DNA from: Paenibacillus sp. MAEPY2
GTDB taxonomy: Bacteria; Bacillota; Bacilli; Paenibacillales; Paenibacillaceae
DNA: 64,000 nucleotides
Direction of reading: 5' to 3'
Assembly: GCF_000499205.1 (NCBI RefSeq)
Contig: NZ_AWUK01000006.1
Coordinates: 62,001 to 126,000, forward strand
Of this stretch, positions 9,238 through 19,161 are shown one piece after another (position 1 is the stretch's first letter; each line of letters starts with the position of its first letter). Below the pieces are notes generated by a model, which was not told where the DNA came from, made no database searches, and worked only from the letters and a program-made list of their open reading frames with translations. The translations under genes were made by a program, and so were the position numbers.

Positions 9238-9714
9238 GTGAACAAAACAGCCATTCATGATGCTTATGTAAACTATAAATCAGAAGTGACACGGTATCTA
9301 TCTCTGATCGTCAAAAATCAACAGGATGCAGAGGATCTCACGCAGGAGTGTTTCATTCGAATGATGAATGTAACGGCAGACATTCCGGAAGAACGCCTTC
9401 TCTATTATCTCAAAAGAATTGCCCGCAACCTCGCTATGGATACATTCCGCAAGCGAACCCGTACACTGAAGCGAGACAGTAAGTTGGAGTTGCAAACCTA
9501 TCACTGTGATGCATCCGAGTTGGAAATCTCCGAAGGCGTTAACGACCTTGTGTCGATCATCAACAATATAGAGCATCGCAAAATTCTTGAATTACGTGTG
9601 GTTCACGGGTACAGCATCAAGGAAACCGCACAGCTCGTCAACCGCAGTGAAGGCATGATCAAATCCTCGGTATTCCATGCTGTTAATCGCATACGGGCCA
9701 AAGTCATCTCCTAA
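9238..9714 (+). CDS. ECF-type RNA polymerase sigma factor
   Basis: 158 residues starting at GTG 9238, chosen because AAAGGGGAAA lies about 7-10 nt upstream and the preceding in-frame residues do not resemble the family. Region 2 is visible as KNQQDAEDLTQECFIRMM and the region 4 helix-turn-helix as VHGYSIKETAQLVNRSEG followed by KSSVFHAVNRIRAK. No anti-sigma gene is adjacent: upstream is the divergent response regulator, and downstream, after a terminator, a secreted protein. How its activity is controlled is therefore unclear. Confidence 0.88.
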   Translation: MNKTAIHDAYVNYKSEVTRYLSLIVKNQQDAEDLTQECFIRMMNVTADIPEERLLYYLKRIARNLAMDTFRKRTRTLKRDSKLELQTYHCDASELEISEGVNDLVSIINNIEHRKILELRVVHGYSIKETAQLVNRSEGMIKSSVFHAVNRIRAKVIS

Positions 9715-9728
9715 GAGATGGCTTTTTT
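9705..9728 (+). terminator. Terminator overlapping the ECF sigma stop codon
   Basis: CATCTC-CTAA-GAGATG hairpin followed by GCTTTTTT; the loop contains the TAA stop of the sigma gene. Confidence 0.8.
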
Positions 9729-9919
9729 CATCAGCAGAAGGGCCATAAAATCAACATATGATGTTAGAAAGTATCAAAATTTCTTATATCGAGCATGACA
9801 AAGGACTCATTTTTACAAAAGTCGAGTTCGTTTTTACAAATTGTTATGACTATGTGAGATTTTGGTGTGATAAGATATGGACGAACTCATGTAGTAACTA
9901 TTATTTGGGAGGGATTTGG

Positions 9920-12727
9920 TTGGGTAAATTGACACGTATGCGAGGAGTATGGGTAAAATCACTCCTGGCATTGTCCATGGCATTGCCGCTTCAGATCGGA
10001 TTATGGAACGGAGATGCATCGGTTCAGGCAGAATGGGCAACCGACCCTGCGCCGTTCATACAGGCGAAGGTTGTTAACGGAAATGCAGGCAAGAAAGTAC
10101 TGTTCGACAATACTCATGCACAGACAGCCGGAGCGGCTGACTGGGTCATTGACGGAGGTTTCTCTGACTTCGGTAATGCACTCGCGAATGATGGATATTA
10201 TGTTAAGGAACTGCGCAAGACGACTCCATTTACCTATGACGATCTGAAAGAATATAACGTGTTTGTCATCGCTGAACCCAATGTTCCCTTCAAAACGACA
10301 GAACAGGCAGCCATGAAAGAGTATGTAGAAAAAGGCGGCAGCATCTTCTTCATTGGAGATCACTACAATGCTGACCGTAACAAAAACCGCTGGGACGGTT
10401 CCGAAGCGTTTAACGGCTATCGTCGTGGTGCATTCGAAGATCCAGCCAAAGGCATGAGCACAGAGGAGCGTAACTCTGAGGCTATGCAAAATGTAAGCAG
10501 CACAGACTGGTTGTCCGATAATTTCGGTGTACGCTTCCGTTACAACGCATTAGGCGATATTAATGCCACTAACATAGTGCCTGCTGCACAGGCATTTGGC
10601 ATTACGGAAGGTGTATCTGCTGTAGCCATGCATGCAGGGTCCACACTTGCAATCACTGATCCTACAAAGGCTAAAGGTATTGTATACCTGCCGAAAACAA
10701 ATGCGGCTTGGCCCAATGCAGTTGACCAAGGCGTGTACAACGGTGGCGGCGTTGAGGAAGGTCCTTACGTAGCCGTATCCAAGCTCGGTGCTGGTAAAGC
10801 AGCATTTATCGGGGACTCCTCTCCTGTTGAAGATGCTTCACCGAAGTATCTGCGCGAAGAGACTGGCGCTCGCAAAACAACGTATGACGGCTTCAAAGAA
10901 GTTGATGACGGCAAATTGCTGGTAAATACAGTCAACTGGCTTGCTAATCAGGAAAATTACACTAGCCTGACCCAAGTGAACGGACTTCAACTGGATAATG
11001 CAACAGCATTGCTTCCAATTGAACAACCTGCTGCTACTACAGAACCACAGGCTGAACCTTGGGCTGCACCAGCTGCAGGCTACAAATGGTATGATCGTTC
11101 CACGTTCAAAGCAGGTTCTTATGGTGGACCAGCTTCAAGCGCGAACGCTTCTTACAGCTTCGTGAAGCAAGAAACCCTGCCTAATGCGGAGGATTTCCAA
11201 ATCCGCGTAGTTGTAGAGAACATGCCTGCCAACACAACGGTTTCCGGTTACAGTGCAGGGATCTACCTGACAGGCGGAACACAAGTAGCTATGATTCAGA
11301 ACGAAAGTGGCACATGGCCGACTTCGTACGGCTATAGCTCCAACTTTAGCGTTACTTCCGACAGCAAAGGTCGCGCAATCAAGGACCTGAATGTCCGCAT
11401 TAAATCAGGTACTACGGGCGCTGCCAGCCTGCGTCTGCGTCTGAACGGCAGCAACCTGATTACCAATGCAGTTACAGTCGGCAATGTTCCGGCTGAGCAG
11501 CTTCCGGAAGAGGAAGGTCCAATCCCGGCAACGATCAGCATTGCTGATGCACGTACCAAAGCAGCTGGTTCAACCGTTACGGTTGAGGGTGTAGTCACAA
11601 CAGAGCCCGGTGCATTTGGTGGACAATCCTTCTATCTTCAAGACACAACTGGCGGCCTTTATGTTTTCCAAAGTACTGGCGGCTTCCATGCAGGAGATGT
11701 GGTTAAAGTAACCGCAGCAACGGCGCTGTACAACAGCGAATTCGAGCTTACAGATATCGTAGCAATTGAGAAAACAGGTACAGCTTCCATCCCTGCTGCC
11801 GTTGAGGTTCCAGCAGTAACGGCTGCAAACCAAGGTCAACTCGTTCAATTGAAAGAAGTAACTGTTCAAAATATCATTAGTGCAACACCTGTAGGTTCCT
11901 TTGAATTTGACGCGGTTGCAGCGGACGGAACTAGCACGCATGTCCGTGTGGATACACGCACAGGTGTAACGCAAACGTCCTTCCCTTATGCGGCAGGCGA
12001 TAAAATCAGCGTGACCGGTGTTGCCGCTATTTTCAAAGACGTATTCCAACTAAAACCTAGAAGCTTGAACGATTTTGTAAAAGTTGAGGAAGGCGGCGGA
12101 GAAGAACCTTCTACGCCAGCTGTTGGCGCACCGGGTAAACCTGCGCTTACCTCCAACAATGGGTATAGCAACGGTCTGTCTGAAGGATCGTATACTATCA
12201 GCATGAATCTCTGGTGGGGTAACAATGGCACAAGCTATAAGCTGTATGAAAATGGCGTGCTGATTGACACACAAAAGCTGACAGATGCTTCCCCGATGGC
12301 ACAATCAGCCCAAACAACGATTTCTGGCAAAGCTAATGGTACCTATACCTATGTAGCCGAGCTGACGAACTCCAAGGGTACAACTAGCAGTGAAGTACTC
12401 ACAGTAAAAATTGCAAATGCTGTCCCTGGCAAAGCTGTTCTCTCCCAAGACAACTGGGATGGGGACGGTAACTACAAAGTGACGATGAATCTGTGGTGGG
12501 GAACGAATGCAACAGAATACCGTCTCTATGAGAATGATCAACTGATTGATACCAAAACACTAAACGCAGTAACACCTAATGCACAAAGCGCCGTGACAGA
12601 TGTATCCGGTCACGCGAATGGAACGTACACGTATCGTGCCGAGCTGATCAATGCTGCAGGTGTGACAAGCACTGAAACCATTACGGTTAAGGTTACCAAA
12701 TCGGTATCTCTTCCAGCAGCAAGCTAA
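9920..12727 (+). CDS. Large secreted multidomain protein: GATase-like domain, OB-fold domain, two ChiA-N-like repeats
   Basis: 935 residues if started at TTG 9920, where GGGAGGG (9907-9913) sits 6 nt upstream; the frame is open further upstream but without a ribosome site. Signal peptide about residues 1-38 (cleavage near SVQAE). Residues about 50-350 form a ThuA/DUF4350-like, glutamine-amidotransferase-fold domain ([43 protein letters not shown]). A beta-sandwich follows (about 370-520). An OB-fold of the kind found in secreted nucleases such as YhcR comes next (about 525-730, [32 protein letters not shown]). The end carries two tandem ~95-residue E-set repeats with [18 protein letters not shown] and [18 protein letters not shown], as in chitinase A N-terminal domains. 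Probably carbohydrate- or nucleic-acid-directed; no catalytic nuclease motif was identified. Confidence 0.85.
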   Translation: MGKLTRMRGVWVKSLLALSMALPLQIGLWNGDASVQAEWATDPAPFIQAKVVNGNAGKKVLFDNTHAQTAGAADWVIDGGFSDFGNALANDGYYVKELRKTTPFTYDDLKEYNVFVIAEPNVPFKTTEQAAMKEYVEKGGSIFFIGDHYNADRNKNRWDGSEAFNGYRRGAFEDPAKGMSTEERNSEAMQNVSSTDWLSDNFGVRFRYNALGDINATNIVPAAQAFGITEGVSAVAMHAGSTLAITDPTKAKGIVYLPKTNAAWPNAVDQGVYNGGGVEEGPYVAVSKLGAGKAAFIGDSSPVEDASPKYLREETGARKTTYDGFKEVDDGKLLVNTVNWLANQENYTSLTQVNGLQLDNATALLPIEQPAATTEPQAEPWAAPAAGYKWYDRSTFKAGSYGGPASSANASYSFVKQETLPNAEDFQIRVVVENMPANTTVSGYSAGIYLTGGTQVAMIQNESGTWPTSYGYSSNFSVTSDSKGRAIKDLNVRIKSGTTGAASLRLRLNGSNLITNAVTVGNVPAEQLPEEEGPIPATISIADARTKAAGSTVTVEGVVTTEPGAFGGQSFYLQDTTGGLYVFQSTGGFHAGDVVKVTAATALYNSEFELTDIVAIEKTGTASIPAAVEVPAVTAANQGQLVQLKEVTVQNIISATPVGSFEFDAVAADGTSTHVRVDTRTGVTQTSFPYAAGDKISVTGVAAIFKDVFQLKPRSLNDFVKVEEGGGEEPSTPAVGAPGKPALTSNNGYSNGLSEGSYTISMNLWWGNNGTSYKLYENGVLIDTQKLTDASPMAQSAQTTISGKANGTYTYVAELTNSKGTTSSEVLTVKIANAVPGKAVLSQDNWDGDGNYKVTMNLWWGTNATEYRLYENDQLIDTKTLNAVTPNAQSAVTDVSGHANGTYTYRAELINAAGVTSTETITVKVTKSVSLPAAS

Positions 12728-12766
12728 GTCTTAGTAAGGAATGCCTAACGTTTAACAAAGCATAAG

Positions 12767-12819
12767 AAAAACCGAAGCGAGATCGCCGGGATTCCAGGCA
12801 AGCTTGCTTCGGTTTTTTT
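12767..12819. terminator. Bidirectional terminator
   Basis: AAAAACCGAAGC pairs with GCTTCGGTTTTT (12 bp) and is followed by a T run; it ends the plus-strand secreted-protein gene and the converging minus-strand lipoprotein gene. Confidence 0.9.
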
Positions 12820-12822
12820 CTG

Positions 12823-13236
12823 TTACTTTTCTCTTAAGATCAGTTTCTCTTCAAAGTTGTTACCATTAATATCTGTCCACTCAATGACAACTGCTTGGTC
12901 TTCATTTCTACTAACACTTGAACCTTGTGTTCGCATTATAGGAAAACTTATAGATTTCGAAGTTAAATCACTTTCCTGTCTAATTATGCTTCCTTCATTT
13001 ATGTTAATTTTATATCCTTTAATATCTTCTAAATTATCTTTTTTATAAAACACAGTATATGCTCCATTTTCTGCTCTTTCATTTGTTACTGTAGTATCTA
13101 ATTCGGCACTCCAATTTTCACTCTCTCCCATGAGATTAATTCTTGTCTGCAATTTTGAACAACCAGTAAGGGATATGGTAAAAAAGACTATTAAAATAAG
13201 TATAGACACCCATAACACGTTATTATTTTTTCTCAT
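12823..13236 (-). CDS. Small lipoprotein of unknown function
   Basis: 137 residues. An N-terminal charged segment, a hydrophobic stretch and the lipobox LTGC (Cys near residue 26) mark a lipid-anchored surface protein. The mature part is hydrophilic and beta-rich (VFYKKDNLEDIKGYK, QAVVIEWTDINGNNFEEKL). GGAGGG lies 5 nt before the ATG. The gene is visibly more AT-rich than its neighbours, which may indicate transfer. No family recognised. Confidence 0.8.
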   Translation of the reverse strand: MRKNNNVLWVSILILIVFFTISLTGCSKLQTRINLMGESENWSAELDTTVTNERAENGAYTVFYKKDNLEDIKGYKININEGSIIRQESDLTSKSISFPIMRTQGSSVSRNEDQAVVIEWTDINGNNFEEKLILREK

Positions 13237-13348
13237 AATCTCCCTCCATTACTACATTTATAACTATACAGTATCATAATATGAGCCTGATTCTAAACAG
13301 TAATTTCATTTACGCTCATATATTTACATATAAGATTATGAAATAAAT

Positions 13349-13380
13349 ACAAAAAGCAGCACCTGCTATTGCATGGGCTG
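13349..13380 (-). terminator. Terminator after the phn operon
   Basis: On the minus strand AGCAGC (13375-13380) pairs with GCTGCT (13353-13358) and runs into TTTTTG. It lies about 95 nt beyond the last phnE stop. Confidence 0.7.
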
Positions 13381-13474
13381 CTCTTCCGATAGATCAACAA
13401 TGGATTGAAACTTTTCCATCAAGTCTTTTATAATATTCGTTTTTATTAGCAAGCAAACTTTACTCTTTTCTTCT

Positions 13475-14281
13475 TTATACCAGCTTCTTGCGAATATATC
13501 CCGAGATCAGATCAATGATCGTAATCATCACGATAATACCCAGCAGGATAATCCCTACTCGCGGCCAGTTCCGTGTGCTGAGTGCGAAGATCAGTGGTGT
13601 ACCAATCCCCCCTGCCCCAATTACCCCCAGAATGGTTGCAGAGCGTACATTAATCTCGAACCGATACAATGTGTAGTTAAGGAATCCAGGCAAAACCTGT
13701 GGCAGTACAGCAAACCACAGCTGCTGCATACGAGTCGCCCCGGAAGCGAGTAACGCTTCAGAAGGACCATAATCAATATTTTCCACTTCGTCAGCGAATA
13801 GCTTACCAAGCATCCCGATGGAATGCAGTCCAAGTGCAAGTACACCCGCAAAAGAACCTGGTCCTACCGCTTTGATGAACAGCAAAGCCATGATGATCTC
13901 AGGAAAGGTCCGAATGAAGCTCAGAACCATTTTGCCCGTACCCGATACAGGACGGTAGCTGCTCATATTCCGAGCAGACCAGAAAGCAAAAGGAATACAC
14001 AGTACGGCGGAAATGACGGTACCCAGCACCGAGATCGCCAGTGTATCCAGCAATCCTCGCAGCAAATCCTCTCCCTCAGGCAGATAGACAAAGTCCCAAT
14101 CCGGGGAGAAAATCCCGGCGACAATCGCCTTCATGATCTGACCTGCGGTTTCCTTGAAACCGGTAAACGGTATACCAGCAAGTGCCCAAGCGTACACAAG
14201 TATAAGCAAGATTACAATGACCCAGCGAAGCGGGTTCTTCCGTGGTTTGCGCCGGATTACGCTCGTTTCATTTTTCATCAT
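13475..14281 (-). CDS. phnE: Phosphonate-type ABC transporter permease (second PhnE)
   Basis: 268-residue inner-membrane permease with about six transmembrane helices. It carries the PhnE cytoplasmic-loop motif EALLASGATRMQQLWFAVLPQVLPGF and the conserved RSATILGVIGAGGIG. It should pair with the other PhnE to form the channel energised by PhnC and fed by PhnD. The ATG overlaps the upstream phnE stop by 4 nt (ATGA). Two phnE genes in tandem are a known arrangement in Firmicutes. Substrate could be phosphonate, phosphite or another phosphorus compound; the sequence does not settle it. Confidence 0.92.
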   Translation of the reverse strand: MMKNETSVIRRKPRKNPLRWVIVILLILVYAWALAGIPFTGFKETAGQIMKAIVAGIFSPDWDFVYLPEGEDLLRGLLDTLAISVLGTVISAVLCIPFAFWSARNMSSYRPVSGTGKMVLSFIRTFPEIIMALLFIKAVGPGSFAGVLALGLHSIGMLGKLFADEVENIDYGPSEALLASGATRMQQLWFAVLPQVLPGFLNYTLYRFEINVRSATILGVIGAGGIGTPLIFALSTRNWPRVGIILLGIIVMITIIDLISGYIRKKLV

Positions 14282-15141
14282 AACAATTTCTCCCGCAGCT
14301 TAGTACTTACATAATCAATGATCAGAACAATGACAAGGGTAAACAGAATGATTACACTCGTTTTGTCATATTCCAGGAATCCAAGAGTTGCTTCATAATA
14401 CAGTCCGATACCCCCTGCACCGACTAATCCGAGAATCGCAGCGGCACGCACATTAATCTCAAAGGCATACAGCACATAAGAAGTAAACTGGGCAGCCAGT
14501 TGTGGCACCACACCATAAATAATCAGTTGAATCCGGTTCATGCCGACAGCGGTCATCGCTTCAAGCGGTCCCTGATCAATCGTTTCCAGCGTTTCGTAAG
14601 TCAGCTTGGCAATCAGTCCCACCGAGAAGACAGCAAGTGCTAAGATACCAGGAATCGGTCCCAGTCCAAACACGGCAACAAACAGCGCAGCCAGCAAAAG
14701 GTCAGGCACAGTACGAATAAGGTTCAATACAAAACGGGCCGGATAGTAGATCCAGCGGCTGGGCATCAAATTACCTGCACAGATGATGGATACCGGAATC
14801 GCGATGATCGCACCGATTGTTGTTCCGATCAGTGCCATTCGAATGGTCTCCAGCATGCCCTGAACGATATTATCAAAGTATGTCCACCGCGGAGGAAACA
14901 TCTCCTTCAGCAGGTCCAGCATGTTCGGGAAACCTTCAATCAGTTCGCTGAAGCTGGCATCGGTCTGTTTGGCACTTGCCCACAGCAACAACAAGATGAT
15001 GACCAAGGTGAGCAAATGTTTGGTGCGCCCCGGTGGTTTGGGACGGTGGATAGTCGAACCTGAGCCTGCGCCAGGACGCTTGCCCTTCCCTGATTCGTTC
15101 TGTAATGATCCATCTATCGATACGTTTACGGGTTGCTTCAT
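14278..15141 (-). CDS. phnE: Phosphonate-type ABC transporter permease (first PhnE)
   Basis: 287 residues, with an N-terminal hydrophilic extension of about 40 residues ([20 protein letters not shown]) before the first membrane helix. The coupling loop [22 protein letters not shown] and the [19 protein letters not shown] motif match PhnE. Its ATG overlaps the phnC stop by 4 nt and its stop overlaps the next phnE start, so phnC-phnE-phnE are translationally coupled. Confidence 0.92.
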   Translation of the reverse strand: MKQPVNVSIDGSLQNESGKGKRPGAGSGSTIHRPKPPGRTKHLLTLVIILLLLWASAKQTDASFSELIEGFPNMLDLLKEMFPPRWTYFDNIVQGMLETIRMALIGTTIGAIIAIPVSIICAGNLMPSRWIYYPARFVLNLIRTVPDLLLAALFVAVFGLGPIPGILALAVFSVGLIAKLTYETLETIDQGPLEAMTAVGMNRIQLIIYGVVPQLAAQFTSYVLYAFEINVRAAAILGLVGAGGIGLYYEATLGFLEYDKTSVIILFTLVIVLIIDYVSTKLREKLL

Positions 15142-15938
15142 ACCAGAACTTCTCCCCGCTGTTCCTGTACAGCCTGTTTATCCAGCAGCTCATCTGCCAG
15201 AATAGGTCTGCCATAAATTTCTGCAAAACGCTCATCCGTTGCCTCAGATACCGGACCATCAAACACCACTTCGCCTGCACGCAATCCCACAATACGGGTA
15301 GCATACTCTCTGGCCAAGTCAATAAAGTGAAGGTTAACGATGGTTGTAATGCCGAGATCCTGGTTGATGCGTTTCAGATCATCCATAACCTGTTTCGTTG
15401 TCAGCGGATCGAGTGAAGCGACAGGCTCGTCTGCCAGAATGATTTTTGCTTCCTGTGCAAGTACGCGAGCTATCGCTACACGTTGCTGTTGACCACCGGA
15501 CAATTGATCCGCGCGGGAATAGGCTTTTTCCGCGATATTCACTCGCTCCAGTGCTCCAAATGCAAGTTCGGTATCCTCTTTTGGAAAACGGCCCAAAATG
15601 GTACGCATGGTGGAATGATATCCCACACGTCCAGCAAGCACGTTGCGAAGCACACTCGAACGCTTCACGAGATTGAAGCTCTGGAAGATCATACCGATAT
15701 CCCGGCGAATCATGCGAAGTGACTTGCCATGGGCTTTCGTAATCGACTTGCCATTAATCAAAATCTCCCCTTCACTGATATCATGAAGTCGGTTAATGGA
15801 ACGCAGAAGCGTCGATTTCCCCGCACCAGACAAACCTACTACGGCAATAAACTCTCCCTGTTTAAATTTCAGGTTAATATTATTCAGGCCCTTAGTGCCG
15901 TTAGCGTATGTTTTCGTTACATTGTGAAGCTCAATCAT
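15138..15938 (-). CDS. phnC: Phosphonate ABC transporter ATP-binding protein PhnC
   Basis: 266 residues. Walker [10 protein letters not shown] at about 35-43, Q-loop region [11 protein letters not shown], signature [13 protein letters not shown] near 146, Walker [14 protein letters not shown] near 166, H-loop LHFIDLA. The [28 protein letters not shown] stretch is diagnostic of PhnC. AAGGA lies 8 nt before the ATG. It is separated from phnD by 168 nt holding a strong hairpin, then coupled to the two permease genes. Confidence 0.95.
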   Translation of the reverse strand: MIELHNVTKTYANGTKGLNNINLKFKQGEFIAVVGLSGAGKSTLLRSINRLHDISEGEILINGKSITKAHGKSLRMIRRDIGMIFQSFNLVKRSSVLRNVLAGRVGYHSTMRTILGRFPKEDTELAFGALERVNIAEKAYSRADQLSGGQQQRVAIARVLAQEAKIILADEPVASLDPLTTKQVMDDLKRINQDLGITTIVNLHFIDLAREYATRIVGLRAGEVVFDGPVSEATDERFAEIYGRPILADELLDKQAVQEQRGEVLV

Positions 15939-15991
15939 GGCAGTAGTCCTTCTTTCATTAATATGGTATTTCGCAGGTTCACGCTGTAATG

Positions 15992-16034
15992 GGACAAGCC
16001 AGCGCAGCGTATGTCACGCTGAACTGGCCTGTCC
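15992..16034. repeat. Large intercistronic hairpin between phnD and phnC
   Basis: GGACA..GCCAG..CAGCGT and ACGCTG..CTGGC..TGTCC pair as a long, nearly continuous stem around the loop ATGTC. No T run follows in the direction of transcription, so it looks like an mRNA-stabilising or attenuating element rather than a full terminator. Confidence 0.75.
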
Positions 16035-16106
16035 GCAAATACGATGAAGTTATCCAATGAAAAGATAAGCAATGCAATCATTAACTATCTTTCTTTTAAC
16101 AGAAAA

Positions 16107-17090
16107 CTACTCGGTTTTTACTTTCTCGTTGTATTGACGAACGATATCAAACTTGCTGTCATCTGATTCTACATAACCTTCGTGTGTGTAGATTTCTTTG
16201 ATGATTTCGTGACCTTGTGGATCTTTACCGATGTCGATAAATGCTTGTTTAATTTTTGCTGTCCAATCTGCATTCATGTCTGTACGTACTGCGATTGTAT
16301 CGTTAGGAATCGGCTCAGTGAACGCAAGTACACGAGTATCTTCAAATACAGTCGGGTAGTCTTTCGCTACAGTGTTACGAGCATCTTGGAAAATCGCTGC
16401 GGCATCAACATCACCATTCAATACTGCCAATACGCCTTGGTCATGGCCTTTAACCGTGATTGGCTGTACATCTTTCAAAGGATCAAGACCTCTGTCGAGC
16501 AACAATGCTGCCGGCCATACATAACCAGCAGAAGAAGTTACGTTTTGGTAGGCGATTTTTTTGCCTTTCAGGTCTTCAACGGATTGAATCGGTGAATCTT
16601 TCTTCACAATAATCATGGATTTATACGAATCTGCCAGTTGCTCGGTAGGAGCGCCAGTCTCATCATTTACACCAAAACGTTGTGCCTGAAGGATAACTTC
16701 AGCTGCGCCTTTTTCTTTGGCAAGTACATAAGCCGTCGGAGGCAGGAAACCTACGTCCACTTTATTGGAAGCCATTGCTTCAATAATTGTGTTGTAGTCT
16801 GTGGATACGCTGACCTTCACCGGGATACCCAATTTGTCACCCAGCAGTTTCTCGAGCGGTTTTGCTTTGGCTTCGAGTGTATCTGCATTTTGTGATGGAA
16901 CGAATTGTACAGTCAGCTCAGTCGGCACGTAACCTTCAGCGGCTTTATCTGTCTCTGCCGTGTCGGTACTGGATGAATTCGAGCTCGTATCAGCCCCGTT
17001 AGCCGAACCTGTTGTACTACTGTTAGACCCACATGCACTTAGAAACAGAACCAAAATCAACAATGGTAAAAATAAAGCAGACTTCTTCAA
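16107..17090 (-). CDS. phnD: Phosphonate-type substrate-binding lipoprotein PhnD
   Basis: 327-residue lipoprotein that captures the ligand outside the membrane for PhnCE. I place the start at TTG 17090 (MKKSALFL): GGAGGG lies 7-8 nt upstream and the resulting signal peptide ends in the lipobox LSAC. An ATG at 17123 has no ribosome site and sits at the predicted transcription start. After a Ser/Thr-rich linker the mature part shows PhnD features: LTVQFVPSQNADTLE, KVDVGFLPPTAYVLA, GKKIAYQNVTSSAGYVWP and GHDQGVLAVLNGDVDAAAIF. First gene of the phn operon. Confidence 0.93.
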   Translation of the reverse strand: MKKSALFLPLLILVLFLSACGSNSSTTGSANGADTSSNSSSTDTAETDKAAEGYVPTELTVQFVPSQNADTLEAKAKPLEKLLGDKLGIPVKVSVSTDYNTIIEAMASNKVDVGFLPPTAYVLAKEKGAAEVILQAQRFGVNDETGAPTEQLADSYKSMIIVKKDSPIQSVEDLKGKKIAYQNVTSSAGYVWPAALLLDRGLDPLKDVQPITVKGHDQGVLAVLNGDVDAAAIFQDARNTVAKDYPTVFEDTRVLAFTEPIPNDTIAVRTDMNADWTAKIKQAFIDIGKDPQGHEIIKEIYTHEGYVESDDSKFDIVRQYNEKVKTE

Positions 17091-17132
17091 GCGAACACCC
17101 TCCAAAGGATTTCTATTTTTCATTACTTGTCT

Positions 17133-17186
17133 ATTATAGTCTTCGAATATTTGCGCGATGTGAAACGAAATTTGGAGTTTTGTAAA
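17133..17186 (-). promoter_or_regulatory. phnD promoter with possible PhoP half-sites
   Basis: On the minus strand a consensus TATAAT (17133-17138) lacks a good -35. Upstream are TTCACA (17159-17164) and TTTACA (17181-17186), exactly 22 bp apart, i.e. two turns, matching the TT(A/C/T)ACA half-site of PhoP boxes. Only two of the usual four repeats are evident, so PhoP control is a suggestion. Confidence 0.35.
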
Positions 17187-17330
17187 GTTTCCTGTCAGGC
17201 TGTCAGAGCGGCTTTGATCTGTTAGAATAGCCTCATTACAGTTGATGATACTAGTAGAATCAGTGAATTCCTTTGTACTCCGGCTGTGATTTGATATGTT
17301 TAAACTTATATATTTAGAGGAGATTGTAAA

Positions 17331-19004
17331 ATGACATCCATAACAACTACGTCAAGCTTCGACATCATGGTAACCAGTGACCTGCATGGGGCCATTCGTC
17401 CCATACATTACAATACCAATGCCTATCGTCCAGCCGGACTTGCTTTGCTCGCTTCGCTGATCCGGCGTGAACGGGAGCGTTCACCCGAACTGCTGCTCGT
17501 GGATAACGGCGATCTGTTGCAGGGTTCTCCTTTGGCCTCGTATGCTGCGTCCTTTGTTTCAGATCACGAAGTGCATCCCTTCATTAATGTTCTGAATGAA
17601 CTGGGTTATGAAGCTGCCGTGATGGGCAATCATGAATTCAATTACGGTCAGCAGTTGCTGCGTAAAGCAGTTGAAGACTCCCATTTCCCTTGGCTGTCCG
17701 CCAATATTGTTATGGAACATCAGGACGACACCATCATGAACCATTTAAATGAAGGGAAGCATGACGAAGAAACACGGCCCGTTGCACCCTCAGGTGCAGG
17801 CATACCCGCCTTCGGTCCTCCTTATCTGATCAAAACCTTGTCTTCAGGCGTCAAAATCGCTTTGCTGGGTGCAACGACCCACTATATCCCGAACTGGGAG
17901 CATCCCAAGAATATAGAAGGATTACATTTCCTTGATGCTTTGGAGACCATTCGCGCATGGGTTGGCTATATTCGTGAACATGAACAACCGGATTTGCTCG
18001 TGGTCAGTTATCATGGTGGTTTTGAGAGTGATCTGGAGACAGGCGAACCTACCGAGCGGTTAACCGGGGAAAATCAAGCGTACGCCATCTGCCGTGACAT
18101 TGAAGGAATTGACGTTCTGCTCACCGGACATCAACACCGTCAGCTTACCGCAGACATTCATGGAGTGACTGTAATCCAGCCTGGATTTAGTGGGAACGGT
18201 GTGGGTCATGTATCCGTCCAGTTGGAGCAATTAGCGAATGGTAAGTGGTGGATTGCAGGCAAACAGGCTCGCTTGTTGCTTTTGGATGAAAAAAGTGACG
18301 TTCAGCCTGATGCGGCTGTTATGAAACTGACAGACGAGCTGGAAGCAAAAGCACAGGCATGGCTGGACCAGCCGATTGGCGAGGTAGCGGGAGACTTGTC
18401 CATCGCAGATCCTGCTGCACTGCGGCTCGCGGCACATCCCTTCATTGCTTTTGTACATCAGGTGCAGATGGAAGCGACGGGGGCCCAAATCTCCAATACC
18501 GCATTACTCAGCGAAGAAGCCCGTGGTTTCGGCTCCCTCATCACCGTTCGGGATGTGTTGTCCAATTTTATCTATCCCAACACACTAACGGTGCTGGAGC
18601 TTCGTGGTCAGGACATTCGGGATGCGTTGGAGCAAACGGCGCGTTACTTTGAAGTGGAGGCTTCGGGCGAAGTTATCGTCAATCCCGCGTACATGCAGCC
18701 GAAACCACAGCATTATAATTACGACATGTGGGCAGGCATCGAATATGAGCTGGATATCTCCAAACCTGCGGGAAGTCGTGTGGTGAAGCTGGAACGTGAG
18801 GGCATACCTGTAGCAATGGACGCGACGTATTCTGTAGTGATGAACAGTTATCGCGCAGCAGGTGGCGGTGATTATGCAATGTATCCTGGCAAAAAGGTAC
18901 TTCACGAAGGCGCCACGGATATGGCGGCACTGGTGGAGGATTATATTCGCAGGCATCAACCACTGACCGTGGAGCAGGCGAATAACTGGCGGGTTGTTGG
19001 ATAG
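17331..19004 (+). CDS. UshA/CpdB-like metallophosphoesterase (5'-nucleotidase family), cytoplasmic form
   Basis: 557 residues with no signal peptide, so probably cytoplasmic, like YfkN-related enzymes. The two-metal motifs are all present: TSDLHG (Asp17, His19), DNGDLLQGSP, MGNHEFNYG (Asn100, His101), VVSYHGG and LTGHQHRQL. The C-terminal 5'-nucleotidase substrate domain begins near residue 340, including AAGGGDYAMYPG, which in this family stacks the base. It should release phosphate from nucleotides, cyclic nucleotides or UDP-sugars. GAGGAGA lies 7 nt before the ATG. It is divergent from the phn importer, so a joint phosphorus-scavenging role is reasonable. Confidence 0.9.
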   Translation: MTSITTTSSFDIMVTSDLHGAIRPIHYNTNAYRPAGLALLASLIRRERERSPELLLVDNGDLLQGSPLASYAASFVSDHEVHPFINVLNELGYEAAVMGNHEFNYGQQLLRKAVEDSHFPWLSANIVMEHQDDTIMNHLNEGKHDEETRPVAPSGAGIPAFGPPYLIKTLSSGVKIALLGATTHYIPNWEHPKNIEGLHFLDALETIRAWVGYIREHEQPDLLVVSYHGGFESDLETGEPTERLTGENQAYAICRDIEGIDVLLTGHQHRQLTADIHGVTVIQPGFSGNGVGHVSVQLEQLANGKWWIAGKQARLLLLDEKSDVQPDAAVMKLTDELEAKAQAWLDQPIGEVAGDLSIADPAALRLAAHPFIAFVHQVQMEATGAQISNTALLSEEARGFGSLITVRDVLSNFIYPNTLTVLELRGQDIRDALEQTARYFEVEASGEVIVNPAYMQPKPQHYNYDMWAGIEYELDISKPAGSRVVKLEREGIPVAMDATYSVVMNSYRAAGGGDYAMYPGKKVLHEGATDMAALVEDYIRRHQPLTVEQANNWRVVG

Positions 19005-19123
19005 TGCTGAGGTAATTTCTCTCATTGAAAGGGTAAATATGATTTCCTTAGAATAGTAAAATTAATTTTCTTCATCATTCCCCTCCCACATTATGTATGA
19101 TTATAGTTAATCAATAGAAATGA

Positions 19124-19158
19124 AAAGAGCAGAACCCGTATCACAGGTTCTGCTCTTT
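19124..19158. terminator. Bidirectional terminator
   Basis: AAAGAGCAGAACC pairs with GGTTCTGCTCTTT (13 bp, loop of 9), between converging genes. Confidence 0.9.
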
Positions 19159-19161
19159 CTA

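Noticed and set aside
13381..13474. Short minus-strand frame after phnE (ending MEKFQSIVDLSEEQPMQ)
   Set aside because: Protein-like in feel but has no ribosome site or start of its own and is about 30 codons; could be a 3' remnant, not supportable as a gene.
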